Below, piece after piece: positions 11,001 through 19,335 of a stretch of 64,000 nt of DNA. The notes under the pieces are model-generated. The model had not been told where the DNA came from and ran no database searches. It saw only the letters and a program-made list of their open reading frames with translations. This DNA comes from an uncultured Myxococcales bacterium (GTDB lineage Bacteria; Myxococcota_A; Polyangia; Polyangiales; Polyangiaceae): assembly GCA_937949945.1 (NCBI GenBank), contig CALFEQ010000030.1, forward strand, positions 70,006-134,005, in the 5' to 3' direction. The translations under genes were made by a program, and so were the position numbers. Position 1 is the stretch's first letter. Each line of letters starts with the position of its first letter.

Positions 11001-11205
11001 GCTCGAGCGGCTCGACGATCTCGCGCTCGACCGCCTGCGGCGACGCGCCCGGCCACTGCACCGACACCGAGATGTTCGGGTAGTCGACGTCCGGGTACTG
11101 ACTCACGCCGATGCGCGTGAGCGCGACGATGCCGAACAGCATCGTGCACGCCATCAGCATCCAGGCGAAGACGGGATTTCGGATCGATACGTCGGTGAGG
11201 TTCAC
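8062..11205 (-). CDS. RND multidrug efflux pump, inner-membrane subunit (AcrB/MdtB-like)
   Basis: 1047 residues, normal for HAE1/AcrB-family pumps. The N-terminus has the classic pattern: first helix, then QYPDVDYPNISVSVQWPGAS and VEREIVEPLEQAI in the porter domain. The proton-relay segment LAVGLVVDDAVMVMEN in helix 4 keeps the two adjacent Asp residues. A second half with the same architecture follows (porter loop, then helices with MGIVKKNSILLVEYAE). It exports drugs or lipophilic compounds from the periplasm with proton uptake. The start is a GTG overlapping the adaptor's stop (GTGA), so it is translated as the third gene of the operon. The substrate is unknown. Confidence 0.95.
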   Translation of the reverse strand: MNLTDVSIRNPVFAWMLMACTMLFGIVALTRIGVSQYPDVDYPNISVSVQWPGASPQAVEREIVEPLEQAISQVEGVKEISSQARPGSARITATFEMSRDVDLALQDIQARVAAAQRQLPKDVPAATVSKSNPDDQAILQIAVTGPFSKQMLADVAKYQVQERLQTVEGVGQITMSGGQNRNVRIWLDAYKMIEKGVVASDIINAIRTEHVDVPGGQLDAGGKTLDVRLLGEALDIEQFRKLVVKKGRSPSVDDRTGTLTAAGTAPVYLEDVALVEDGFEDATSVSRLDGVPIQTMGILKQRGTNAVAVAAAVKQRVEEIRRTLPEGMDVEVLFDSTVFIEESVHELELELVMAVLLTALVCWLFLGSLSSTMNVVLAIPMSLLGTIAVIYFCGFTLNTFTLLGLSLAVGLVVDDAVMVMENIYRHAEMGKDRVRAASEGTKEITFAALAATLAVIAIFIPVVFMKGVIGKFFFQFGVTLSVAVMLSYFEAITLAPARCSQMLNASREGRSWVGRQVDRAFSALERAYSRVLRGALRYPVLVLLSAVAVLASTGFLATRIKTEFIPSQDQSRLNVRLMTDSGTTPASAQPLLAEAEARIAKYPEIARMLVTLSGSSGQISLTLVPPKERKRSAQELMLALRKDLQGIPGLRASVQDPSQQGFGATSGSPVDFTIRGADWDALVEAANMFKTELERTGIATDITSDYQVGGSELQIIPDRRRATDLGVSISEIGSTVSALVGGNTVGKFSTAGRRVDIRMRLLASQRSRPEDLSLIRVRGANNTLIPLSMVVTQQETPVLQTISRIDRERAIRMRGNVGPGHSQAEAMDKVFELAKELPVGLRVAAGGQASQLQETTSGLWFAMLVGVLVAYMVLASQFNSFLHPVTVLTILPLAVCGAVVGLVVAGKTLNLFSMIGLLLLMGIVKKNSILLVEYAEHIRTHEHVDALEAAARAGPLRLRPILMTTIATMMAAVPPILGLGPGTETRSPMAAAVLGGLSVSTLLSLVVVPAFYVVADRIKQRIFGRKKPTHAVTAPMPAQSTQPPAAQ

Positions 11206-12485
11206 TGCGCCTCCGCCGAACCCGCCGGCTTGCCACCACGGCCGCGACCGCCCTGAGCCCCGCGCCGCGCCGATTCCTCCGGCCCCGCCGGCGAGGGCGA
11301 GCCTCCGTCGTCACCGGCCCCGTCGGCGGCGGGCGCCGGCGCGCCGCCGTCGAGCGACGTGAGACGCGTCTCCTTCACGCGAGCGCCGGGCGAGAGCGCG
11401 TCGGCGCCGCGGACGACGATCCAGTCGCCATCCTTCAGCCCGGAGCGGACCTCCACCCAGCCGTCCTTCGTGCTCATGCCGAGCGTGATCACGCGCTCCT
11501 GCGCCACGCCGTCCTCGACGACGTACACGATGTAGCCGTGATCGGTGGCGCGCGTCGCGGCGCGCGGGATGATGGGAGCATCGCGCCTCGCGCCGATGTC
11601 GACGGACACGTCGCAGAACGCGCCCGGACGGAGCCAGTACTTGTGCTCGCTCGGGACGACCTCCGCGGTCACACCGACCATGTGCGTGACCGGATCGGCC
11701 GCGGCCGAGACCAGCGTGATCTTCGCCTCGAACGTCCGCTGCGTCTCGCGCATCGTGAACGTCGCCTTCATGCCCGGCCGGAGGCGCGGCGCTTCGGAGG
11801 GCTCGACCTGGAAGCGCAGGAGCATCGGCTCCTGGCGGAGCAGCGTCGCCATGACGTAGCCCGCGTTGACGTACTGTCCGGTCTCGACGGTGCGCGTCTG
11901 GATGACGCCGTCCATCGGAGCGCGCACGAACGAGTCGCGGAGGTTCAGCTCGGCGACCTTGAGGTTCTCCATCGCGACCGCCGTGTCGGCCTTCGCCGTC
12001 AGCGTCTTCGTTCGATACGACTCGAGCTCCTCGCCCGGGATGAGCCCGGGATGCTTCTCCATGACGCCCTCGCGGCGCGTCACCTGCCCTTCGACGTCCT
12101 TCTGCGCCGCCTGCGCCTTCTCGAGCGCCGCCTTCGCGCTGTTGACCGCGAGGCGGTAGCGCTCGGAGTCGATGACGACGAGGACGTCGCCCTTCTTCAC
12201 CTCCTGGCCTTCGGCGAAGGCGACCTTGTCCACGACGCCCGAGACGCGCGACGTGACCTGGACGCGCTCGAAGGCCTCGATCGTGCCCGGCGCCGTCACG
12301 ATGTAGTCGACCTTCTTGACGTCGACACGGAGCGTCTCCACCGCGAAGACGGTGCCGCCGTCGCCGCGCATCCCTCGGCCGCCGCGGCCGCCGGAGGACG
12401 CCTCGGCGCTCGCGGTGTCGCGCTTGCACGCGAGCGGAGCGACGGGCAGCGCCAGCGCCGCGAGGAAGACGACGAGACGTCTCAT
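11202..12485 (-). CDS. RND periplasmic adaptor (membrane fusion protein)
   Basis: 427 residues. The ATG at 12485 overlaps the TolC-like gene's stop; a much longer open frame continuing upstream is a shadow of that gene. The N-terminus is a lipoprotein-like signal with Cys20 (PLAC), then a Gly/Arg-rich linker. The adaptor layout is visible: a first lipoyl half-motif near VDKVAFAEGQEVKKGDVLVVID, a long alpha-hairpin, the second lipoyl half at DSFVRAPMDGVIQTRTVETGQ, a beta-barrel and a membrane-proximal domain. A Pro/Ala/Gly-rich tail of about 50 residues ends the protein. It couples the pump to the outer-membrane channel. Confidence 0.93.
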   Translation of the reverse strand: MRRLVVFLAALALPVAPLACKRDTASAEASSGGRGGRGMRGDGGTVFAVETLRVDVKKVDYIVTAPGTIEAFERVQVTSRVSGVVDKVAFAEGQEVKKGDVLVVIDSERYRLAVNSAKAALEKAQAAQKDVEGQVTRREGVMEKHPGLIPGEELESYRTKTLTAKADTAVAMENLKVAELNLRDSFVRAPMDGVIQTRTVETGQYVNAGYVMATLLRQEPMLLRFQVEPSEAPRLRPGMKATFTMRETQRTFEAKITLVSAAADPVTHMVGVTAEVVPSEHKYWLRPGAFCDVSVDIGARRDAPIIPRAATRATDHGYIVYVVEDGVAQERVITLGMSTKDGWVEVRSGLKDGDWIVVRGADALSPGARVKETRLTSLDGGAPAPAADGAGDDGGSPSPAGPEESARRGAQGGRGRGGKPAGSAEAQ

Positions 12486-13807
12486 CGCGCACCTCCCGTT
12501 CCTTCGATCGGCACCTCGTCGACGGGCCCGAGACCGAGCGCGAAGCGCAGCTCGAGATATGCCTGCTGCATCGTGAGCTGCGCCGATGCGCGCGTGACCT
12601 CGGCGTCGAAGCGCCGCGCCGTGGCGTCCGTCAGCTCGATCGCGCGAGCGAGGCCTTGCTGGTAGAGGATCTCGGTCTCTTCGATGCTCTTCTGCGCCGC
12701 CGCGACCAGGTCCTCCGTCACCTTGTAAGCCTCGCGCGCCGCCTCGAGCGAAGCGATGGCGACGCGGATCTGGTTGTCGACCTGCCGACGGAGCAGGCTC
12801 TCCTCGAGGGCCTGGCTCTCGGCCTGCGCCAGGCGCGTACGCCTGTCGGCGTAGCGGAAGCCCGCGTCGAAGATGTTCCACGTGAGGGTCAACGTAGCGG
12901 TCTCCTCGTGTCCGCGTTCGGTCGGGAGCGGATTGGGTAGGAAGCGGAGCTGCGCGTTCGCACCGATCGTCGGAGCGAGGCGCCACAACGGCTCCTTCGC
13001 CGAGGCCCGGAGCGCCTCCGTCCGCTCGTGCGCGGCGCGCAGGTCGGGACGCCTCTCGAGCGCCGCACGCACGTGTGCGTCCGCCATGGTGTCGGCGCTC
13101 TCCGCGGCGCGCGTCGTTCGTTCGGGTGCGACGAGGACCGGCGGACCGCCGGGCTGGGGCGGCGAGATCGGCCTGTTCATCAGGAACGAGAGGTTGAGGT
13201 ACGCGGTCTCGACACGGCCACGCGCCGTCGCGATCTCGCGCGCGGCGTTCGCGACCTCGATGCTCGCGCGCGTGACGTCGTTGATGCCCGCGAGCCCCGC
13301 GGCGGCGCGCGCCTCCGCGTTCTCGAGATTGTTCCGCGCGCGCTCGAGCCGCTTCGTCGCGGCCTCGTACAAGCGATCGGCGGTGAGCGCCTGGAGGAAC
13401 GCGCGTGCGGTGTCGAACGCGAGCACGCGGCGATCCTGGATGCTGTTCCACTTCTCCGACTCGCGCTGATGCGTGGCCTGCTCGTACGCCGGGAACGCAC
13501 CGGGGTTGAAGATGGGCTGCGAGAGCGTGAGCGTCCCGCTGCTCGTCAGGTTGCGCCCGCTCCGATCCTCCTGGAGGCGGTACGTGCCGGCGCCGCTCGC
13601 CGTCAGTGACGGGAGGAACGCTCCGCGCGCTCTCTCGAGCTGACCCTGGGCCTGCTCGACACGCAGCGGAGCCTTCCGCGCTCGCTCGTTGTTCTCGAGG
13701 GCGTAGCGGACGGCCTGCTCGAGTCGGAGCGCCTCCTCCGCATGCGCCCGGCGCGAAGACGTCGCGGCGACGGCGACGAGCACGAACGGCAAGAGTTTCC
13801 TGAGCAT
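12482..13807 (-). CDS. TolC-family outer-membrane efflux channel
   Basis: 441 residues from the ATG at 13807, chosen because a clean signal peptide follows (MLRKLLPFVLVAVAATS, cleavage near RAHA). An upstream in-frame start at 13909 would add 34 hydrophilic residues. Two outer-membrane efflux protein repeats are visible: LRLEQAVRYALENN near the start and the coiled helical segments ALERRPDLRAAHERTEALRAS mid-protein, the latter with the RPDL motif common in the family. It forms the trimeric channel for the RND pump. First gene of the three-gene operon; its stop overlaps the adaptor's start by four bases. Confidence 0.92.
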   Translation of the reverse strand: MLRKLLPFVLVAVAATSSRRAHAEEALRLEQAVRYALENNERARKAPLRVEQAQGQLERARGAFLPSLTASGAGTYRLQEDRSGRNLTSSGTLTLSQPIFNPGAFPAYEQATHQRESEKWNSIQDRRVLAFDTARAFLQALTADRLYEAATKRLERARNNLENAEARAAAGLAGINDVTRASIEVANAAREIATARGRVETAYLNLSFLMNRPISPPQPGGPPVLVAPERTTRAAESADTMADAHVRAALERRPDLRAAHERTEALRASAKEPLWRLAPTIGANAQLRFLPNPLPTERGHEETATLTLTWNIFDAGFRYADRRTRLAQAESQALEESLLRRQVDNQIRVAIASLEAAREAYKVTEDLVAAAQKSIEETEILYQQGLARAIELTDATARRFDAEVTRASAQLTMQQAYLELRFALGLGPVDEVPIEGTGGAR

Positions 13808-13972
13808 CGCCACGAAATGGTCGGCGGAGGAGGGCCTCGGCACAACGACCTTGTGCGTGCTTCCGACCAGCCGGCAATCCATCATCACCGGTGGCTTCTT
13901 CTCGGCCACGGCTTGGGCGCCTCGCGTCGCCGGCTCACGACGGAGCGGACGCCGCCACGTGCACCGAGCCTC

Positions 13973-14836
13973 TCATGTGCGCAGCATGCGTCGACGCACG
14001 AGCGCCGCACCGAGCACGATGGCCCCGAAGGCCGCCGCGACGTCGGACGGGCTGCTCGTTCGCGACTGCGAGCACCCCTGCTCGATCGGCTCCTCCTGTG
14101 ACTTCTCCTTCGGGGGTGGGTACAGCGCGCACACGGCAGCTCGATCGTCGGCGGAGAGCTGGCGCGCGCGATCGATGCTCTCGCCGCAGCGGTCGGAGCT
14201 CTGGCAGTAGGCCGCGACCATGATCGAGTCCGGGTCGTTGCTGTGGGCGAGGCCGATGTAGTGGCCGACCTCGTGCGTGACGACGGCCTGCAGATCGATC
14301 CCTTCGTCCACGTCGGTGAGCGCGAAGACGGTCGACGCCGTGTTGATCTCGATGTCGGCGTAGTCGATGGTGCCGCTGATCTTGCCGTAGCTGTGGTTCG
14401 TCAGCGCGAGCGACTCCTCGGCGTTGTCGTGAGGCCACTCGTCGTCGCGGAAGTAGATCCCGAACTTCTCCGGCCCCTCCTCCGCACCGAGCGGCTTGTC
14501 CTTCTTGATGTCCGGGCCTTCTTGGAAACGCAGCGACGTACGACCGCCCTCACACTCCACGTTCGACCACTCGTCGAAGGCCCGGCGGATCGCCGAACGT
14601 GCGGCCGAAAAATCGAGCTTGCTCGTGCCGCCTGCATGGAAGCGGTAGACGATGGGCATCGTCTTCCAGACGAGGGGCACGCCGTCGCGGATGCATCCCC
14701 GGTCGTTGAGACGGCACTCGTCCTCCTTCGGATTGCAGGTCGTGATCCTGCAGAACGCGGAAGCTCCGTTCGTCGCGAGGAGAAGCGCTGCGAACGTGGA
14801 CGCAGCCAAGAGAAGCGTTCGCGGGTGTCGTTTCAT
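13973..14836 (-). CDS. Matrixin-type secreted zinc metalloprotease with MYXO-CTERM tail
   Basis: 287 residues from ATG 14836; the longer frame to 14869 precedes the signal peptide. A signal peptide (1-27, cleavage near GASA) is followed by a Cys-rich segment and then the metzincin zinc site HEVGHYIGLAH at 188-198 (His188, His192, His198, Glu189) and a Met-turn SIM near 205. The fold matches matrixin/M10 peptidases. The tail has a Cys (GCSQ), a hydrophobic helix and RRR, the MYXO-CTERM sorting pattern, so the enzyme is probably displayed on the cell surface. Single gene, divergent from the VanY-like gene. Confidence 0.88.
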   Translation of the reverse strand: MKRHPRTLLLAASTFAALLLATNGASAFCRITTCNPKEDECRLNDRGCIRDGVPLVWKTMPIVYRFHAGGTSKLDFSAARSAIRRAFDEWSNVECEGGRTSLRFQEGPDIKKDKPLGAEEGPEKFGIYFRDDEWPHDNAEESLALTNHSYGKISGTIDYADIEINTASTVFALTDVDEGIDLQAVVTHEVGHYIGLAHSNDPDSIMVAAYCQSSDRCGESIDRARQLSADDRAAVCALYPPPKEKSQEEPIEQGCSQSRTSSPSDVAAAFGAIVLGAALVRRRMLRT

Positions 14837-15199
14837 CCGTCGCTTCGAATCAAGGCTCGGCGCGAGCAAGCCGAGATGCTTTCAGCGTAGCCGACGTTGC
14901 CGGGCGCGGCACCCTCACCCACTTCGGCTCAGCTCTCCGCCGCCCGGGGCACGAGCCTCCAGAGCCGGCGCGCCATCACCCGTTAATGCCCGACATCTCC
15001 CGCCTATTTCGCACGATCGGGTCGCGTGCTTGCGCGAATCCTCGCGCAAGGACGCGCGCGTCCATTCGCGAGCGAATCGGGCGAGCCACGGGCCCGCCGG
15101 CGGGCGCTCGGCTCAACGCGCGGAAATCCCGCCAGGCACACAGGCTCCGAGGATGCACGCAGGCGCGATGGCCCGCTGGCTGCAGTCGAAGACGGGTCG
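14837..15199. promoter_or_regulatory. Divergent control region with a 9-bp inverted repeat
   Basis: No gene seen. It separates the divergent metalloprotease and VanY-like genes. At 15029-15050 lies a perfect inverted repeat CTTGCGCGA-ATCC-TCGCGCAAG, and about 25 bases further a short palindrome ATTCGC-GA-GCGAAT. These could be operator sites or leader hairpins for the rightward gene. I could not pick out a convincing -35/-10 pair. Confidence 0.45.
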
Positions 15200-16342
15200 A
15201 TGCGTTCCCTTCGTTCCTGGTTGGTCTGCTTCACCCTCCCCTTCATCGCAGCGGCTTGCGCGGACGTCGACGAGATCGATGCCGCCGACCATCACGACGA
15301 TGGTCTCCACGAGGAGGAGGAGGTCGGAGTCTCGGCGAGCGCTCTCTCCACCACGAGCCCGGTGTCGGCGGCGGTGACACAGAGCTGCTCGACGACCTCG
15401 GTCAAGGCGCTCGCGGTGCAGCTCGTGGAGGAGATCAACTGCCTCAAGCCGGGAGCGATGAAGCGCATCGACGACGTGCCCGGCCTCGCGCTCGGCAGCG
15501 CGGTGTTCCCCTACCTCCAGACGCCCGCAGCGGACGCGCTCGTCGCAGCGCAGAAGGCCCGAGGCGTGCGCATGACGATCAACTCGGGGCTGCGCACGCT
15601 CCCGCAGCAGTACCTGCTCTACCGCTGGTACAAGACGGGGCGCTGCGGGATCTCGCTCGCGGCCAAGCCGGGCACCAGCAACCACGAGTCGGGCATCGCG
15701 GTCGACATCGCCGACAACGCGAGCTGGCGCTCGACGATGAAGAGCAAGGGCTACCGCTGGCTCGGCGCGAGCGATCCGGTCCACTTCGACTACGTGGGCG
15801 GCCGCACCGTGAACATGAAGGGGCTCTCCGTGCTCGCGTTCCAGAGGCTCTGGAACCGCAACAACCCGTCGGACAGGATCGCGGAAGACGGCGTCTACGG
15901 TCCCGCGACCGAGGCGCGCCTCGCCAAGGCGCCGGTCGGAGGCTTCGCGAAGGGCGCAGTGTGCACGCCGGGCGCGAGGTCGAGCGAGATCCCGCCGGAG
16001 CTCGACATCGAGATCGACGGCGCGGACACACCCGTGATCCCGGACGCGACGGAGCCCGGAGACGAGCTCGCCCCGGACACCACGACGTCGATGGATGCGA
16101 TCGAGTCACTGGAGTCGATCGAGTCCACGGGGTCGAACGCGTCGGCGGAGTCGGACGACGAATCGGACGGATCGATCGACGCGATCGACGAGCCCGCACG
16201 CGCCGCGGACGGCGGCTGCTCCGCGGTGGGAGCGCGCCGCGACAGCGGCGTGGCGGGCTCGATGCTCCTCGTCGGAGCCGCGGCCCTCGCCATCGGCCGG
16301 CGGCGTCGCGCCTCGTGCTCGTCGAACGACACGTCGCGGTGA
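15200..16342 (+). CDS. VanY-like D-alanyl-D-alanine carboxypeptidase lipoprotein, copy 1
   Basis: 380 residues from ATG 15200, chosen for its lipoprotein signal with Cys20 (IAAAC). After an acidic linker comes an M15-type peptidase domain with zinc ligands His162 and Asp169 (SNHESGIAVD) and His195 (VHFDY). A peptidoglycan-binding-1-like helix bundle follows (about 209-244, ending YGPATEARLAKAP). Next is a long Asp/Glu/Ser-rich linker, then a MYXO-CTERM tail (GGCSAVGAR, helix, RRRR). It probably trims terminal D-Ala from peptidoglycan stems at the outer surface. It is a clear tandem duplicate of the next gene, with roughly 70% identity over the core by eye. Confidence 0.87.
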   Translation: MRSLRSWLVCFTLPFIAAACADVDEIDAADHHDDGLHEEEEVGVSASALSTTSPVSAAVTQSCSTTSVKALAVQLVEEINCLKPGAMKRIDDVPGLALGSAVFPYLQTPAADALVAAQKARGVRMTINSGLRTLPQQYLLYRWYKTGRCGISLAAKPGTSNHESGIAVDIADNASWRSTMKSKGYRWLGASDPVHFDYVGGRTVNMKGLSVLAFQRLWNRNNPSDRIAEDGVYGPATEARLAKAPVGGFAKGAVCTPGARSSEIPPELDIEIDGADTPVIPDATEPGDELAPDTTTSMDAIESLESIESTGSNASAESDDESDGSIDAIDEPARAADGGCSAVGARRDSGVAGSMLLVGAAALAIGRRRRASCSSNDTSR

Positions 16343-16578
16343 TGCGCGACGCATGCGCATGACGAGCAAGGACTGGACGGATCGCGTGCTTCGCACCGAT
16401 GCCCACATGGAGCAATCGATGCTCCCTGCCCTCTTCGGCGTGAGCGTGACCTTCTATCGTCGCTGAACCGAGCGCGCGCGGACGGATCGAATCGCGCAAC
16501 GTCTCGCTCGACCTGCGCATCGTCCACGCGCGCCGATCCGGCGTTCGTGACGGCCCGCTCCGTGCAGAAGGGACGGGC

Positions 16579-17658
16579 ATGCTGCGGCGCATTCGGTTTG
16601 GTTGCCTGATCGCGTCCCTCGCCGTTTCGGCCTGCGTGATCGATTCCAGTCCCGACACCGACGACGACGAGCCCATCGCTCAGTCGTCGTATACGCTGAC
16701 GAAGACCGATCCCGTCTCGGCCGCTGTCACGGCGAGCTGCTCGACGAACTCCGTCCGCGGTCTCGCGATCCAGCTCGTCGAAGAAATCCAGTGCCTGCGG
16801 CCGAACACGTTCAAGCGCATCGACAACATCAAGGGCATCAAGCTCGGCTCCGCGGTGTTCCCCTACCTCCAGACGCCCGTCGCCGATGCCCTCGCGGCCG
16901 CGCAGAAGGCGCGCGGCGTCACCCTCTCGCTCAACTCCGGGCTTCGCGCGCTCCCGCAGCAGTACCTCCTCTACCGCTGGTACAAGGCGGGGCGGTGCGG
17001 CATCAGCCTCGCGGCGAGCCCGGGGAAGAGCAACCACGAGTCTGCGCTCGCGATCGACGTCCAGGACAACGCGGCGTGGCGCTCGGCGCTCCAGTCGAAA
17101 GGCTTCCGCTGGCTCGGCGCGAACGATCCGGTCCACTTCGATTACAAGGGCGGCGGCACCGTCGACCTCCGCGGGCTCTCCGTCCTCGCCTTCCAGCGGC
17201 TGTGGAACCGGAACAACCCGAACGACAAGATCGACGAGGACGGGATCTACGGCCCCCAGACCGAGAAGCGCCTCGCCAAGGCCCCGGTCGGCGGCTTCAA
17301 GATCGGCGCGAAGTGCGACGAGCCGAAGAAGAGCATGGACGAGGAGAAGCCGCTGCCCCTCGAGGTGCCGGTCACTCCGGACGGGGACGCGCCTGGTGAC
17401 GGCATCGGCGAGCTCGACACCGAGCCCGACATGCACGAAGACGGCACGCACGAGCACGAGCACGTGGACGACGACGACGCGGACGACGTGAACGACGACA
17501 CGAGCAAGGGCGTGCGCTCCCTCCCGCGGCCGACGGTCGACTCCGCCGGGTGCGCGATGGGCACCTCGAAGCCGGGCGCGTTCGGAATCGCCGCGGGGCT
17601 CGTGGCGCTCGGTGCGCTCGTGACGCGCCGCCGGCGCGAAGACGCGCCGTCGCGCTGA
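16579..17658 (+). CDS. VanY-like D-alanyl-D-alanine carboxypeptidase lipoprotein, copy 2
   Basis: 359 residues. Lipobox VSAC with Cys19, then the same M15 domain as its upstream neighbour: zinc ligands His153, Asp160 (SNHESALAID) and His186 (VHFDY), and a peptidoglycan-binding segment about 200-236. The linker is richer in Glu/Asp/His (a run of Asp near 300) and contains the only major sequence difference from copy 1. The MYXO-CTERM tail is AGCAMGT, helix, RRRR. The 236-base gap from copy 1 suggests each copy has its own promoter. Same predicted role in peptidoglycan trimming. Confidence 0.87.
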   Translation: MLRRIRFGCLIASLAVSACVIDSSPDTDDDEPIAQSSYTLTKTDPVSAAVTASCSTNSVRGLAIQLVEEIQCLRPNTFKRIDNIKGIKLGSAVFPYLQTPVADALAAAQKARGVTLSLNSGLRALPQQYLLYRWYKAGRCGISLAASPGKSNHESALAIDVQDNAAWRSALQSKGFRWLGANDPVHFDYKGGGTVDLRGLSVLAFQRLWNRNNPNDKIDEDGIYGPQTEKRLAKAPVGGFKIGAKCDEPKKSMDEEKPLPLEVPVTPDGDAPGDGIGELDTEPDMHEDGTHEHEHVDDDDADDVNDDTSKGVRSLPRPTVDSAGCAMGTSKPGAFGIAAGLVALGALVTRRRREDAPSR

Positions 17659-17696
17659 GGGGGGCGCCGGCGCTCCGCGCGCGCGTCGCGAAGGCC

Positions 17697-18533
17697 TCAG
17701 GACGGCCGCGCCGCGGCGGCGATACGCTCCGCGGCGCGCGTCTCGAACGTCGACGGCGACTCGAGGTAGGCGCGGAACGTCCGCATCGCACGTCCGACGT
17801 GCCAGCCGTCGACGAAGCGGTGGTCGATCGACGCCGTGATCGGGAGGACGGGGCGGATCTCGACGCGCCCGTCCACCGCGACCGGCTTGTCGGTGATCGC
17901 TCCGACGAGGACGAGCAGCGGGACGCGATACATCCACGAGAGCGGGGTGAAGCCCATCGGCAGCCCGAACATGCCGACGCTCGTCACCATCGCGCTGCCG
18001 AAAGGGCTTCGCCCGAGGCCGAGCGACGCGATGCTGCGATCGAGGTCGCCGGTGATCCACGACGTCACGCGCAGGGCGAGCCGCAGGATCGGGATCGGCA
18101 GCGCGTCCATGGCTCGCTTCGATCGCGCCAGATCGGGATCCTTGCCCGCCTTGGCCGCTCCGGCCCGCCCGCCGAGCTCGGTGGCGAGCTCGAGCACGTC
18201 CTTGCGATCGAGCCGCTCGATCTTGATCCCCGTGAGATCCCGCCCGTCTTCGACGGCCGTGATGAAGAAGACGTCGACGGACTCGCGCGGCCTCGCCCAG
18301 CCCCCGACGATGCGGACGTTGAGCTCCGGCACGTCCCGAAGCGTGAGCGCGACGGCGCGGCCGACGAGGTGCGTGGGAGTGATCTTGTGACCGAGCTCGC
18401 GACAGCCGTCGATGAACGCCCGCATCGCCGTCGCGTCGATCTCGAGCGCGCCGAAGATCTGCGGATCGTTCGGCGCCCGCCACATCGCATTGGCGACCCT
18501 TCGCCACCCCCGGAGCGCGATCTTCTTGGACAT
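17697..18533 (-). CDS. Stand-alone 2-oxoacid dehydrogenase acyltransferase catalytic domain
   Basis: 278 residues resembling only the catalytic core of E2 acyltransferases (lipoate acetyltransferase/CAT fold). The active-site motif DHRFVDG at 237-243 supplies the catalytic His238 and Asp242, and the preceding VLPITASI strand is family-typical. There is no lipoyl domain and no E1-binding domain, and no dehydrogenase E1 or E3 gene nearby, so it is not part of a normal dehydrogenase complex. Such solo acyltransferases may act on free CoA thioesters. It is followed upstream, 24 bases away on the same strand, by the DUF3052-like gene, suggesting co-transcription. Confidence 0.82.
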   Translation of the reverse strand: MSKKIALRGWRRVANAMWRAPNDPQIFGALEIDATAMRAFIDGCRELGHKITPTHLVGRAVALTLRDVPELNVRIVGGWARPRESVDVFFITAVEDGRDLTGIKIERLDRKDVLELATELGGRAGAAKAGKDPDLARSKRAMDALPIPILRLALRVTSWITGDLDRSIASLGLGRSPFGSAMVTSVGMFGLPMGFTPLSWMYRVPLLVLVGAITDKPVAVDGRVEIRPVLPITASIDHRFVDGWHVGRAMRTFRAYLESPSTFETRAAERIAAAARPS

Positions 18534-18557
18534 GCTGCAAGCACCGTTCGACGCGAG

Positions 18558-19187
18558 CTACTTCTTCTTCTTCCGATAAGCGACGGGGATGACGAACCGG
18601 ACGGCGGTGAGCTCCTCGTCGACCTTGAGCTGCTTGTTGTCGGTGAGCTGCAACGTGCGGCCCGCGGTGAGAACGGCGCGCTCGGTGAGCTCGTCCTCGC
18701 CGGTCTTGCCCTTCGGAAAGACGATCCAGATCGCGCCGTCGTCGACGATCATCTCCTTGATCGCAGGCAGCCTCTCGAGGTCCTTCTTCGCCGACGCGGC
18801 GAGGAACACGGCGTCGTACCCCTTCCCGCGAGCGCTCTTCGCGACCTTCGCGCCCGAGGCCTCGACGTCGGCGCGGACGTGCGGCGCCAGCTTGCCGACG
18901 ATGCAGACCTTCTTGGTCTCGTCGAGCCCGAGCTTCTCGATGAGCCCCTTCGGGTTCTTGATCCGCTCCTTCCAGGCCTCGGCCTTCGGGCCCAGCTCGA
19001 ACAAGAGGAGGCCGCGCTGGGTCTTGAGCTCGAGCCAGCCGGAGTCGGCCTCGATCGACATCATCTCCGAGAAGGGGATCGTGAGGCTGGCTCCGCCGCG
19101 AAACACGAGCGAGTCCGTCTCGAGGAGCGCCGTTCCTTCGATGATGCGACCATCCCAGCGGAGCGTCGTCTTTATCTCCTGGCCCAC
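18558..19187 (-). CDS. Conserved protein with DUF3052-like C-terminal domain
   Basis: 209 residues from a GTG at 19187 preceded by GAGGAGG at a good distance; a longer open frame upstream has no conserved look. Residues about 1-75 form a beta-rich domain (RWDGRIIEGTALLETDSLVF), PH/GRAM-like by pattern. The rest resembles DUF3052: a KLGL segment, KVCIVG, a GYDAVFLAAS strand, and DDGAIWIVFPKGK. A basic KKKK end closes it. No enzyme motif or membrane helix is seen. It probably forms an operon with the solo acyltransferase downstream. Function unknown. Confidence 0.7.
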   Translation of the reverse strand: MGQEIKTTLRWDGRIIEGTALLETDSLVFRGGASLTIPFSEMMSIEADSGWLELKTQRGLLLFELGPKAEAWKERIKNPKGLIEKLGLDETKKVCIVGKLAPHVRADVEASGAKVAKSARGKGYDAVFLAASAKKDLERLPAIKEMIVDDGAIWIVFPKGKTGEDELTERAVLTAGRTLQLTDNKQLKVDEELTAVRFVIPVAYRKKKK

Positions 19188-19335
19188 TCTCGTGCCTCCT
19201 CGGGTCGCATCGTATCCGATCGTCGCGGCAAGGGCCGAGCTCCAGTTGTGCCCGGTCCGAAGGCCGAGGCGAGAAGAACCGCGGCGCTCCGAAGCCCTCG
19301 TGCGAGGGGCTTCGCGCCGGTGGTACGATTCTCCA

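Noticed and set aside
12486..13877. Upstream extension of the adaptor frame across the TolC-like gene
   Set aside because: The adaptor's lipoprotein signal begins at 12485 and the TolC-like protein is in the other frame with clear homology; the extension is Arg/Ala-rich shadow.
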